This document shows, piece by piece, positions 1-9,041 of a stretch of 64,000 bases of DNA. The notes under the pieces are model-generated. The model searched no databases. It was not told the origin of the DNA and saw nothing but the letters and a program-made list of their open reading frames with translations. Made by a program: the position numbers and the translations under genes. This DNA is from Apteryx mantelli (lineage: Eukaryota; Chordata; Aves; Apterygiformes; Apterygidae): NCBI RefSeq assembly GCF_036417845.1, contig NC_089981.1, positions 84,051,268 through 84,115,267 on the forward strand, written 5' to 3'. Numbering within the stretch: the stretch's first letter is position 1; every line of letters begins with the position of its first letter.

Positions 1-192
1 GGCCTTGCCCTGAGCGGCTCCTGCTTTCCATAAGGAGCTGTGCAGAGCTGCATCCTCCCTTCATAGTCTTCATCTTGACCTCTTTCCTTGGGGTACCAAA
101 GGGATAAAGCCAACAGTGGTCTGCAACCTCGTAATCCCAGTTGCCCAGGACCTGCTTCAGCCCCCCCACCTGTCCCGCCCTCCCGCACTTAC

Positions 193-284
193 CCCGCAGT
201 CCCCGTAGGTCTCCAGGGAGCCGTTCACCGACAGCACGGTCCTGCCGCAGTACAGCCCGAGGCAGGCGGGCTGGATATCCACGG
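193..284 (-). CDS. JKAMP: JKAMP coding exon 2
   Basis: A 92-nt exon with a pyrimidine-rich CCCGCAG acceptor and a consensus GTAAGT donor. It encodes VDIQPACLGLYCGRTVL, then NGSLETYGDCG, the conserved lumenal/N-terminal segment of JKAMP. It enters in phase 1 and exits on a codon boundary. Confidence 0.87.
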
Positions 285-603
285 CTGCGGGCAGAGGAGA
301 GACCGCGGTGCTGCAGCGCTCCCTCGCCTCTCGGGCCCCGCGCACCGCGCACGGCTGGCAGCGGCTCCCCAGAGCCCAGAGCAGCGAGCGGGCCCCCCCG
401 GCACGGCACCGCCGGGGACAGTCACCCCCCAACACCCCCCCGCCCCCCAGCACCGTCCCGCCGGGGACAGTCACTCCCCAACACCCCCCCGCCCCCCGGC
501 ACCGTCCCGCCGGGGACAGCCACCCCCCAACCCTCTCCCCGCCCCCCCCCGGCACAGCACCGCCGGCCACAGCCCCCACCGCCGCCCTACCGGAGCGGAT
601 CAT
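193..603 (-). CDS. JKAMP: JKAMP, 5' coding portion (two exons, partial gene)
   Basis: This is the start of JKAMP (JNK1/MAPK8-associated membrane protein), a multi-pass ER membrane protein that links ER-associated degradation to JNK signalling. The minus strand encodes VDIQPACLGLYCG followed by NGS and YGDCG, which matches the conserved JKAMP N-terminus. Coding exon 1 is 603-591 (ATG at 603-601, encoding MIRS plus one base) with a GTAGGG donor. Coding exon 2 is 284-193, bounded by a CTGCCCGCAG acceptor and a GTAAGT donor. The split codon G|CC gives Ala, so the protein begins MIRSAVDIQPACLG, whereas I recall the human protein beginning MAVDIQPACLG. An in-frame ATG also lies upstream at 654-652. 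The remaining exons, including all membrane segments, lie left of the window. Gene identity is secure; the exact start codon is less so. Confidence 0.85.
395..575. repeat. 49-bp tandem repeat in JKAMP intron 1
   Basis: The core CCGGGGACAG recurs at 412, 461 and 510, an exact 49-bp spacing, with a degenerate fourth copy near 563. The units are C-rich on the plus strand (runs of C separated by ACA and CACCGTCC) and fill most of the short intron between the two JKAMP exons. This is a GC-rich minisatellite with about 3.5 copies. No function is evident beyond possible quadruplex or i-motif folding. Confidence 0.85.
591..603 (-). CDS. JKAMP: JKAMP coding exon 1
   Basis: A 13-nt coding segment, ATG plus three codons plus one base (MIRS), ends at a GTAGGG donor (590-585). 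Joining it to the next exon restores the frame as Ala-Val-Asp-Ile. The short length and divergence from the recalled human start make this less certain than exon 2. An in-frame upstream ATG at 654 would add 17 residues. Confidence 0.6.
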
Positions 604-864
604 CCTTGGTAACCTGGCAACCACCCCTCCAGGTCCTCCGAAGCACTTCCTCATACGTCACTTCCCCTCCGACGCGGAAAACGGACCTGACTTGCTCAAT
701 CAGAGCAGACCGCCCCGCGGGGGGCGGGGCCACCGCGCGAGGCACGGCCACCTCTCGGGGGCGCGGTCACGTTGGGGGCGTGGTCACGTGCGGGGGCGCG
801 GCCGCCGCGCGGGGGCGTGGCTCGCGCGGGCCCCTCCCCGCGGGGCTGGGGCGGGGCGCGCGGC
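604..864. promoter_or_regulatory. Bidirectional promoter, JKAMP (-) / L3HYPDH (+)
   Basis: Only about 260 bp separate the JKAMP start codon (minus strand) from the L3HYPDH start codon (plus strand). The interval is CpG-rich. It holds a CRE-like TACGTCA at 654-660, a CAATCA element at 697-702, a GC box (GGGGGCGGGGCC) around 719-731 and a CACGTG E-box at 785-790. There is no TATA box, as expected for a CpG-island promoter driving two housekeeping genes. The transcription start sites themselves cannot be read from the sequence. Confidence 0.75.
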
Positions 865-1402
865 ATGGCGGCGGCGGCGGGAGACACCGAGGCGGAGGCG
901 GAGGCCGGCGCGGGTCGGCGGCTGCCGCCGCACGCGGCCGCGGGCCCGGTGCTGCACACGGTGGAGATGCACACGGGCGGCGAGCCGCTGCGCATCGTGC
1001 CGCAGCTGGAGGAGGCCCCGGCGGCGGGGCCGTCGCTGCTGGCGCTGCGGCGGCACATGGCGGCGTCGCGGGACCACGTGCGGCGGGCGCTGATGCACGA
1101 GCCGCGGGGCCACGGCGGCATGTACGGCGCCGTGGTGGTGCGCGGCGAGGCGGCGGCCGGCGCCGACCTGGCGGCGCTCTTCCTCCACGGCGCCGGCTAC
1201 AGCGCCATGTGCGGCCACGCCGTGCTGGCCCTCGGCCGCTTCGCCCTCGACTACGGGCTGGTGGCGGCGCCGCGCCGCCCCGAGACCGCCGTGCGCCTCC
1301 GCTGCCCCTGCGGGCCCGTCACCGCCTTCGTGCCCTGGGACGGGCGCCGCAGCGGCAACCCCGTCCGCTTCCACAGCGTGCCCGCCTTCGCCGCCGCCAC
1401 CG
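865..1402 (+). CDS. L3HYPDH: L3HYPDH exon 1
   Basis: A 538-nt first coding exon, very GC-rich, with its donor at 1403 (CACCG|GTGCGG). It encodes the N-terminal lobe, including HTGGEPLRI, ALMHEPRGHGGMYGA and the catalytic MCGH Cys. It ends with one base of the Asp codon completed by exon 2. Runs of G (1423-1429 and 1441-1453) follow in the intron. Confidence 0.93.
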
Positions 1403-4400
1403 GTGCGGCCTGGGGCCGGGGGGGGGCCAGGGCCGTTGCTGGGGGGGGGGGGGTGGCCTTGCCGTCCCAGCACCAGCAAATCCTTCCCTCCTTGGAGGCC
1501 TAGCAGGGTTTTCCCCTGATCCAATATCCCCCAGAGGCTGGATCAGGCCCGCAGAGATGGAGTAAGGCGTTATATACTACCTCAGGCATCGGAGCACTCT
1601 GGTAGCTCCCTTTTCCCCGTGGTGGCATGCTGTGTGTGGGTGGGGGAGGCTCAGTGCTGTTCCCGTGCTCAGCACAGTTTTTCCCTCCTCATCGCCCTCC
1701 CTTCCTCTGCTCAGACTTGTCCATCGATGTCCCTGGTTACGGGAAGGTGGTGGTTGACATCGGCTACGGTGGCACTTTCTACGCGTTTCTCAGTGCTGAG
1801 CAGCTGGGCCTAGATGTTTGCTCGTCGAAGACCAGAGACCTGGTTGATGCAGCGAGTGCGGTGACAGAAGCGGTGAAGAAGCAGGTATGGCGCAGCGCTG
1901 CTGTACCCGCACGGTGTCCCATTGCACGGTACCCCAGTTACCCCATGGGGGTAGCTACTGCAGGTCTAGACCTTTAGGTGCTCAGTTCCACCTGTGGGAT
2001 GGTGAGGAGTAGAGCAGAGCCAGCATTTATGTATTTCTGGCATTTTTTGTAGTGTCCAACCACATTATATTGCTGGAGATGCGTACTGGCTCTGCTGTCA
2101 AGAGCCAGAGGTGGAAGGGCAGGGGATTTCTCGTAGGAGGTCTGGCCACAGGTACAACAGTCCTTCCCAGAGGAAAGATGCTGTAAAATTATCTGCCTTT
2201 GCCACTCGATCTTGCACATTTGTAACACAAAAGCACAGTCCTGTGTTTCACTGATATGCAGAGCAACCTGCGGCCCATCTGAATGTGGCCTGCATGCACG
2301 TTTTTGTAACTGAGGACCTGTCCTCAGCAGGTCTCTGGCCTTCCAGTCCCACGTTGAATTTTACAGTTTCTGCACAGCCTCACTAGAACACGAGAGAGAG
2401 AACTTGCTTTCCTGCTGCTGTGTCTGTCTTGCTTACTTGAGGAGCAAAGTTGGAAGTGCAGCAGTGTGGCCTTGTCTGTATTCCTCTAACATCTTGAAAA
2501 AGCTATAACGCCTGTTACTGCTGATTACCGCCCTGCTGTGTGTGTTCATTAACCTGTTCGCGCTGCTCTCAGTTCAAGCCTTATCATCCTGAAAGTGAAG
2601 ACCTGGCTTTCCTGTACGGCACCATACTAACGGATGGGAAAGATGCCTTTAGCGAGGAACCCACCACCAACATCTGTGTGTTTGCGGATGAACAGGTACA
2701 GAAATGGGCTGCTTTCAGACACACAAGGGACCACCTTCCCCTTCTCCTTATGTCTCTTGCAGATACGAGTGACAGCTGTTTCTTCTTATTTTGGGCAGAA
2801 CCCTTCTGCTACAGTGATAGTTGTCTTTGAAGATCTGAGTGTCACTTAACAGATGTGATTTTAATTCCTAATGACAGAAATACCTCTGTGCATCTTAGAT
2901 GGCAGCATTTTATAAAGGCTCATACCTATGCCCCATAGGTAGGAATCTCCTGGGGATGAGGGACTGAGACATGGGATATCAACAGACGGACAGTAGATTT
3001 TCTTAAAGTCCTAATCTAGGCAATCTCTGATGGGGATAAAAGCATAAACAGAGCAAGAGAGAAAAGGGGAAAAAACTTTTATCCGTGTTTGCAACTGATG
3101 AGGTAAAACATCGCATAAATAGCAGGGGAAGTTTTGATTAGACTTCTCAGCAGTGAGGAGTGTGAAGCATTGGAACAGATCACCTTGGGAGTTGGCCAAC
3201 ACTGTATTTTTGGAGATTTTACAAAACAGGCTGGCCAGCAGCTCTCACAGTTAGCATAAGGAGAACTGATCTTACCTTGACACATAAGAATGGGGAAGGT
3301 GGCTTTTGTCTCTTTTAGTCCTTTTGCTATGACACTGGGAAGCTTTAAAGCACTACCTAAAAATCCATCAATATTTGTTAGGTCCCTCATAGTTGGCCAA
3401 AACTGGTCATAATCTAATACTCCCCCAAACCTGTTCGGTTTGTCTTTTCATTCTTGATGTATCCTAATTCTGTACAAACCATTGGGCTAGGGAGATTTCC
3501 CCCAAAGTGCAATATAAAGATGGCAGAGAGAATTAAGGGGAGCAATATTCTTTTCTATTAAAAATCCAGAATACTAGAGCTCATGGTTCATGTTCTCTTC
3601 TGAATGTAGGTCGACCGAAGTCCAACAGGTTCAGGAGTGACAGCTCGCATTGCCTTGCAGTATCATAAGGGACTCATCCAGCTGAATCAGACCAGAACCT
3701 TTAGGAGCAGTACCACGGGGTCCCTGTTCACTGGAAAGGCAGTGAAGGCAAGTGGTTTGTGCTGTCGTGAGGACTGGCTGGAAAACTGCTTGATGCCTTT
3801 GGAGGAGCCGAAAAGCCTTTCTATGCCTAGGGAAGGGCTTGTGGAAAGAGGGAGAGGCCTGGGGGTCTTGCCTTCCCACCAGCCTCAGGCTTCAGGATTT
3901 CCTATTAGGGAAGCAAGCAAGGGGATGGTAAGACCTTGTTCTGTTGCATGGCTTCACTGTAAATCCTCTCTTGGCCATCAAGGAAGGACTGGGGTGAGAA
4001 TATCTGCAATGCTGATGTAAATAAATTGGTCTGGCCTGCTCTCTGTTGCAGGTCAGGCTGGATTCTTGTGGGCTAAAGCCCGCTCTTCCTTGCTCAAAGG
4101 CTGAGCACGTGTTGTTCAGATGCGCAAGCTGGGCTGTGTGCCAGGATTTCCAGGCCCAGCCCTGTTCCCATTGGATCTGACAGCACATGGGTCTGAAGGC
4201 TTGGACACGGCCTGGGGTGCTCTAGGTCGCTGGTGCAGGAGGCCACCATGGCAGCCTTTGAGGCGAACCCATGCTGTGGCAGTGAGAGCAGGAGAACTTC
4301 CTGTCTGTCACCTCTGTCCTGATCCTAATCTGTCTGCAGGAAGCCAGGTTTGGGGACTACAATGCTGTTGTAGTGGAAGTCTCCGGAGAAGCCTTTTACA

Positions 4401-4465
4401 CTGGTACAGCCACCTTCACTGTCGAAGAGGAGGACCAGCTGAAGTATGGGTTTTTCTTCAAGTGA
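865..4465 (+). CDS. L3HYPDH: L3HYPDH, trans-3-hydroxy-L-proline dehydratase (five exons, complete)
   Basis: This enzyme of the proline racemase superfamily dehydrates trans-3-hydroxy-L-proline to pyrroline-2-carboxylate, which serves breakdown of collagen-derived hydroxyproline. The coding exons are 865-1402, 1715-1884, 2573-2695, 3610-3747 and 4340-4465. They join in frame to 1095 nt, or 364 aa (human is about 354). The start ATG at 865 precedes an Ala/Glu-rich segment and the conserved TVEMHTGGEPLRIV. The first catalytic motif MCGHA places the active Cys at residue 116. The second motif reads SPTGSG with Thr at 283, where true proline racemases have Cys. That substitution is the known hallmark of the dehydratase. 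Other conserved blocks are KTRDLVDAASAVTEAVK, EDLAFLYGTILTDGKDA, and NICVFADEQVDRSPTG (across an exon junction). The protein ends FFFK. Intron 4 uses a GC donor. The gene shares its promoter region with JKAMP. Confidence 0.95.
1715..1884 (+). CDS. L3HYPDH: L3HYPDH exon 2
   Basis: A 170-nt exon between CTCTGCTCAG and a GTATGG donor. It encodes DLSIDVPGYGKVVVDIGYGG and the following FYAFLSAEQLGLDVCSSKTR to KKQ, a conserved core strand region of the family. It exits on a codon boundary. Confidence 0.95.
2573..2695 (+). CDS. L3HYPDH: L3HYPDH exon 3
   Basis: A 123-nt exon (41 codons) after a CTGCTCTCAG acceptor and before a GTACAG donor. It encodes FKPYHPESEDLAFLYGTIL, then TDGKDAFSEEPTTNICVFAD and EQ. 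Confidence 0.95.
3060..3300 (+). mobile_element. Degraded CR1-type LINE 3' fragment in L3HYPDH intron 3
   Basis: The stretch around 3168-3240 (GCATTGGAACAG, then TTGGAGATTTTACAAAAC and AGGCTGGCCAGC) closely resembles the 3' part of avian/reptilian CR1 LINEs. The left part is more eroded, so the left boundary is approximate. No coding capacity remains. It supports a sauropsid origin for the window. Confidence 0.65.
3610..3747 (+). CDS. L3HYPDH: L3HYPDH exon 4
   Basis: A 138-nt exon (46 codons) beginning VDRSPTGSGVTARIALQYHK and ending FTGKAVK. It carries the Thr that replaces the second racemase Cys. The donor is GC rather than GT (AAG|GCAAGT at 3748). The nearest GT, at 3752, would shift the frame of the last exon. 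Confidence 0.93.
4340..4465 (+). CDS. L3HYPDH: L3HYPDH exon 5 and stop
   Basis: A 126-nt terminal coding exon after TCTGTCTGCAG. It encodes EARFGDYNAVVVEVSGEAFY, then TGTATFTVEEEDQLKYGFFF and K before TGA at 4463-4465. The block matches the C-terminus of the family. Confidence 0.95.
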   Translation, partial: EARFGDYNAVVVEVSGEAFYTGTATFTVEEEDQLKYGFFFK

Positions 4466-4799
4466 CCTGAACCAGTGGCAAATTCTCACTGATGGTGCTG
4501 CACTTCTACCCGCACATTTCTGTAGGCCCTGCTTCTTCACACAGCTCATTGCAATAATCAGGAACAAGAAGAACAGCCCTTGGTGGTATGACAGCATTTA
4601 CAATGTTTCAGGATGACAAGCCGTGTTCCTCTGTTGTGATTTGCATATTTGAGTGCAAGTTCAGGGCTAGTCTAAGATGCCATATCTTTTCTTTTAATAA
4701 TTACTCACAGTAGATGGAGACGAGCTTGGAGAGCTGTCTTCAATGTATGTGCCTTCTTTAAAAATGTCTGTGAATTATTAATTTCTAAATCAGATTCCT

Positions 4800-4805
4800 A
4801 TTAAA
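4800..4805 (+). terminator. Candidate L3HYPDH poly(A) signal (ATTAAA)
   Basis: ATTAAA lies about 335 bp past the stop codon, with a T-rich tract about 30 bp downstream. It is the first plausible hexamer after the coding region. There is no transcript evidence. Confidence 0.4.
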
Positions 4806-7800
4806 TGCCAGCTGAAAATACTGCCTTTCTCCTCTTTTTTTTCATTCCTATACCTCATTTCCAGTACTGGTGCTGAGTGTGTCACTGCTGTTGTTCCGGA
4901 TTGCCTGCTGCTTGATCCCCCACACTCAGGCGATGGCAATGCTGCTCTGTGACACCCCGGCTTCCCAGGTCTGCTACTGCACAGGCCTGTCCAGAAATTC
5001 TTTCTAACTGCACTCACTTCATCCCTGCCAGAGCCCGTGTGTGTCCCAGTGCTGGATACCGGTGTTTGGTCAATAATTCCTAGTATACAGTCCCTTCTGT
5101 ATTCCATGTGTTAATGTTACACTGATCCCCTAAACCTTCCTTGTCTTGCTTATCTTGGGCCATTGGCTGCAATACCATGTGGTTAATTTTCAACAGGAGT
5201 TGGATTCGAAGGTTCGAGCTATTAGGCCCTTTGCTTGCAAAATTATTTACTTAGGATTTTGTCTCAGCCAGAGGGCGAATGCAGAGCAGAGGGTAATCAA
5301 TGCTTGCTTTGTCGGGGTCCATCGAGGGAGAGCTGTCAGCAAAAAGCAAAGCAAAGCAAACCCTGGACTGTGGGCAGGCTTTCACAGGGGCAGAAGCAGA
5401 GAGCTTCAGACCGTCTGGGGGTCTGTAACCTCCACTGTGTCACCGGACAAAATGGTGTTTGTTCATTGAAGACACTCCTGGGAAACTAACTCATTAAAAA
5501 GTTCTGAAAATGAGAATGATCATCTCCCTGCAGTTCATGCAATAGAACGGAGCAAATGATACTAAAGAGCTTGGAAAAGGTCGAGATAAAAAAGCTGAAG
5601 AGGAATTTCTTCTGTCAGGGTCAAATTGAAAATTACAGCTCCTGACAGGAAAGAAACAAAAATCCTTAAGTTCAGAGAACAGCTGCATTGCCAGCTTATA
5701 TTTCTAGCTTGGCTTTCAGGGCACTTGCTCCTGGCTTTGCCACTGATTTCCTGTAACAGCCTGGCTAAATCCCAGATAGGCTCTGTTCCATGGGAAACAG
5801 AAGAGAGAAATGCATCCTCTGTGCTTACAGGAGCAAATTCATCTGTGTATTTCTAGCCAAGCGGTTTCTGGTTAAGTGCTGAGCTATGGGTTCTGGTTCC
5901 CCTGTGTCAGCTGCTCGGCGCTGATGGTCCGGGCAGCTGCCCTTTAGCCTGCAACCAGCACCAGAGAGTTTGTCTTGGCTCATCACACAGGAGAGTTCAA
6001 CAGCCCGTGCCTGGACTGTGGAGCTGCTACTGCAAGGCATGGGGATGGGAGCAGTGGCGCTCCCTTTGCTCCCTGTAGAAAAGCAGTTTAAAATGCAGTT
6101 ACTGTAGAAGCCATTCTTATTCAAGTGGCTTCTTAAAACGTGGCTGCGGTTTCCCAGCATCTGAACCAGCTGCTCTTGTGCCTTTTTGGGACAGCTCTTA
6201 CCTGGGGGAGAGTGCAGCAGCAGGTAGAGACAGGTCAGGTTGGGCTCCCCTGCCTCCTGCCCTGTGTCTGGTCCTGTTTCTAGGCATCTCTCCTGTGACC
6301 AGATCCCCCCTGCTTGAGCTCCAAGGGGAGAACTGGGGCAAAAAGTCGCGATGTTGGAGTCACAGTGTATTGCAGGCAGGGAGGTGTAAGAACCATGCAA
6401 ACTCTCTAGGCCTGGAGAAAATAGATTGGATTCTAGTTAAAACTGAATTTACTTCACTATCCCAGAGCCTAAAGAGTGGAAAAGCCAATCCCATTATAAT
6501 GACCTCCCAGGTGAGCCTTGTGGTGTGTCCCTTGGCTCTTTATCTCCTAGCTCCCCAATTATGCCCTGGCATCAGCATGTTTTTTTTTTCCTCTGCCTTT
6601 GAAACCATGTAGTATCTGGTGTGATCACGCTACCTAATTGCAGGACATTTACCTGTGATTCTGCCTTTTAAAGTCTCCATCGGCTTTCTGAGGGATTCAT
6701 TTCACTGTGCCACAGACCAGGATCGGGAACGGGCACCCTTTCTGTGGGCCTGATTTTTGTATTTTGTCTCTTCGCTTCAGAGGCTCTTGTGACAGCTGTG
6801 TCCTCTGTGTGATCTCTGGGCAGTGACTCCCAGTGCTGGTGACAGTGTCTCCCAGGTAGGTAGAACTGCCCATACCATTCTCCTGCTGCCACCATCTTTG
6901 ACGAGTCTCTTCCCTTTTGAAGTCTGTCTGTTCTACCTCACCCTCTGCAATACCAAATTATCTCCCCAGTCTTTTGCTCAAGGAAGAGGAAAAGAAGCAT
7001 TGACTCAGCTTTGGAAACCATTGTTTCCCTAAATTCTCCATCTTCCAAAAAAAGTGAGGAGAACAGGGGCAGAGCCTGAGATAAATAGTAACCAGGGAGG
7101 CAGATGGCTAAGCTGCTCTGTATGTTGGCGTGGAGTGTTTCTTCTTACTGGCTTTATACCTTCTCAGGCGAGGAAGGGTTGATGGGATCGTCTCTGTTTT
7201 CCTTTGTGATCAGGGCTTTACAACTGTGCTGGTGGCAAGTGCTTTTGGTGGCTGACTGCCATAAGAGGGCACCTTACTTGACTTTTCTCAAGCTGTTCAT
7301 CTCATTTTCGGGCAAGCAAGACTATGGGTTTCATGAGAGAAGCTGAGCACAGAAAGCATGGAAGCTCTTCATCTGTTAATTTGGGTGCATCCTTCACTAC
7401 CTATTCATTACAGGACTATGTCCTGGCTTTTCCCTCCCCTAAGAAATTCTCCCATGCTTTGCATAACTTCTCCCTGTGGGTCTCCAAGGGGTGCAGTCCC
7501 CCTTGCAGGCCCAGGGGATGTGCCTGGCCATGGCAGCCCTGAGAGCGAGGGGGACCTCGGTGCCTCCTTGTGTGCCAGCTCCCCTGCACGAGAGCAGGCC
7601 TGCAAGACCTAATTTTTAGGCACCAACATCCTCTATTAGATCTACTCTTCCTGTTAGCATCTCCCTGTCAGGAATGAAGGCAAGTGCCAAAAAGCACAGC
7701 AGCTGTGTCTTGGCTGCTGGTAATGTACGTGGTGATGCCGGCTAGCTCATCCCGCTCTGGAGCCATCAGCAAAGCAGAGCGGGTATTAACTTCCTTCCAT

Positions 7801-7959
7801 TCTTGCCTCTTTGGGCCTACGTTTGTCTCTGTACGTGGGGAAGAGGGACCACAGATGTGGGGAGTATGTGAAAGAAGTGACAGGGTGTGGAAAATCGTCC
7901 TTGTGCTGTCTGGTAGCAAGGTCGGGTGGCTCCAAAGAAGTGGCTGGGATGGGAGGACG
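4806..7959. other. Intergenic DNA between L3HYPDH and the GPR135 upstream repeat
   Basis: I see no convincing exons, RNA genes or named repeats here. Open frames are short and carry no family motifs. Composition is ordinary mixed sequence until the G-rich repeat begins near 7960. Confidence 0.6.
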
Positions 7960-8800
7960 GAGTCTAGCTCCCTGTTCTGCCGTGTGGGGCTGCGGGACTC
8001 ATCCCGGCTGTGGGGTGGTTGGTCCCTGCCCCGTGCGGAGCCGTGGGCACCTGTCCTGTGTGGGGCTGCAGGGACCCGTCCTGGCTGTGTGAGGGTCCTG
8101 GTCCCATGTGGGGCTGCAGGGACCTATCCCAGCTGTGGGGGGGTCGGTCCCTGTCCCGTGTGGGGCTGTGGGGACCCATCCTGGTGGGGGAGGGAGGCTC
8201 CCGGTCCCATGTGGGGCTGTGGGGACCTATCCCAGCTGTGTTTGGGGGTGCATGTCCCATGTGGGGCCTGGGGAGCCAACCCTGCTGCTGGCTGTGGGGG
8301 GGTCCTAGTCCTGTGTGGGGCTGTGGGGACCCGTCCCAGCTGCGTGTGGGGCCGTGGGGCCCCATCCCGGCTGTGGAGGGGTCAGTCCTCATCCTGTGTG
8401 GGGCTGCGGGACCTGTCCCGGCTGTGTGGGGGGGTCCCTGTCCCATGTGGGGCCTTGGGGGCCCATCCCTGCTGCTGGCTGTGGGGGGGTCTCGGTCCCG
8501 TGTGGGGCCATGGGGACCCGTCCCGGCTGTGGGGGTCCCAGTCCCGTGTGTGCAGAGCTGCGGGGCCCCATCCCGGCTGTGGAGGGTTCCGGTCCCGTGT
8601 GGGGGGGGCTGCGGGGCCCCGTCCCGGCTGTGAGGGGGTCGGTCCCGGTCCCGTGTGTGTGGGGCCGCGGGGCCCTGTCCCCACTGTGGAGGGGTCGGTC
8701 CCGGTCCTGGTCCCGGTCCCGGCCCCGTGTGGGGCCGCGGGCCCCCGTCCCGGCTGTGGGGGGTCCCGGTCCCGTGGGGGGCCCCGTCCCCGCTGCTGGC
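7960..8800. repeat. G-rich minisatellite (about 50-bp units) upstream of GPR135
   Basis: About fifteen diverged copies of a unit built on GTGTGGGGCTGYGGGGACC, CGTCCCGGCTGTGGGGGG and TCGGTCCCTGTCCC run head to tail. The GTGTGGGGC or ATGTGGGGC anchor recurs near 8106, 8159, 8209, 8259, 8314, 8345, 8396, 8445, 8501, 8598, 8654 and 8728, a spacing of roughly 30-75 bp and mostly 50-57 bp. The lack of stop codons in the units creates long spurious reading frames on both strands. The repeat merges rightwards into the GPR135 CpG island and a run of GGGCC units (about 8842-8866). The plus strand is G-rich with many G4-capable runs. Confidence 0.9.
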
Positions 8801-8809
8801 CGTGGGGCG

Positions 8810-8938
8810 CCCCGGCGCGGCGGCGGTCGGTCGCGGCGGCCGGGCCGGGCCGGGCCGGGCCGGGCACCGGTTCCCCGGGCAACGGGGGCCGGGCGACGTC
8901 AGCGGCTGCGGAGCCCCCGCGGGCGGGCGGGCGGCAGC

Positions 8939-8969
<31 letters not shown>

Positions 8970-8985
8970 GACATGCCGGCTGCGC
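8810..8985 (+). promoter_or_regulatory. GPR135 CpG-island 5' flank/5' UTR with CGG repeat
   Basis: Extremely GC-rich sequence just before the GPR135 start codon. It contains about five GGGCC pentamers (8842-8866), GCGGGCGGGCGGGCGG, and an uninterrupted (GGC)9 at 8941-8967 that ends only a few bases before an upstream ATG. There is no TATA box. Transcription start sites cannot be placed from sequence. Confidence 0.6.
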
Positions 8986-9041
8986 ATGGAGCCCGCCGCG
9001 CCCTGGAGCAACCTCTCCCGCGGCGGCGGCGGCGGCAATGA
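8973..9041 (+). CDS. Upstream ORF overlapping the GPR135 start
   Basis: ATG at 8973-8975 opens a 22-codon frame (starting MPAAHGARRALEQPLPRRRR) that stops with TGA at 9039-9041. It is out of frame with GPR135 and overlaps its first 18 or so codons. It has a purine at -3 (G), while the GPR135 ATG has C at -3 but G at +4, so the two start contexts are similarly moderate. If the 5' UTR covers it, ribosomes starting here would miss the receptor start. There is no evidence that the peptide itself is functional. Confidence 0.45.
   Translation: MPAAHGARRALEQPLPRRRRRQ

Noticed and set aside
141-1565. Long Arg/Pro-rich plus-strand frame across JKAMP intron and L3HYPDH exon 1
   Set aside because: It is a composition artefact of the C-rich minisatellite and CpG island; the true frames of JKAMP exon 2 and L3HYPDH exon 1 explain the region.
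3748-3755. GT at 3752 as the donor of L3HYPDH exon 4
   Set aside because: It adds 4 nt and puts exon 5 out of frame, destroying the conserved C-terminus.
7684-8985. Long in-frame extension upstream of GPR135 (would give 855 aa)
   Set aside because: It is open only because the G-rich tandem repeat lacks stop codons. It encodes a repetitive low-complexity peptide, and the receptor family has no such N-terminal part.
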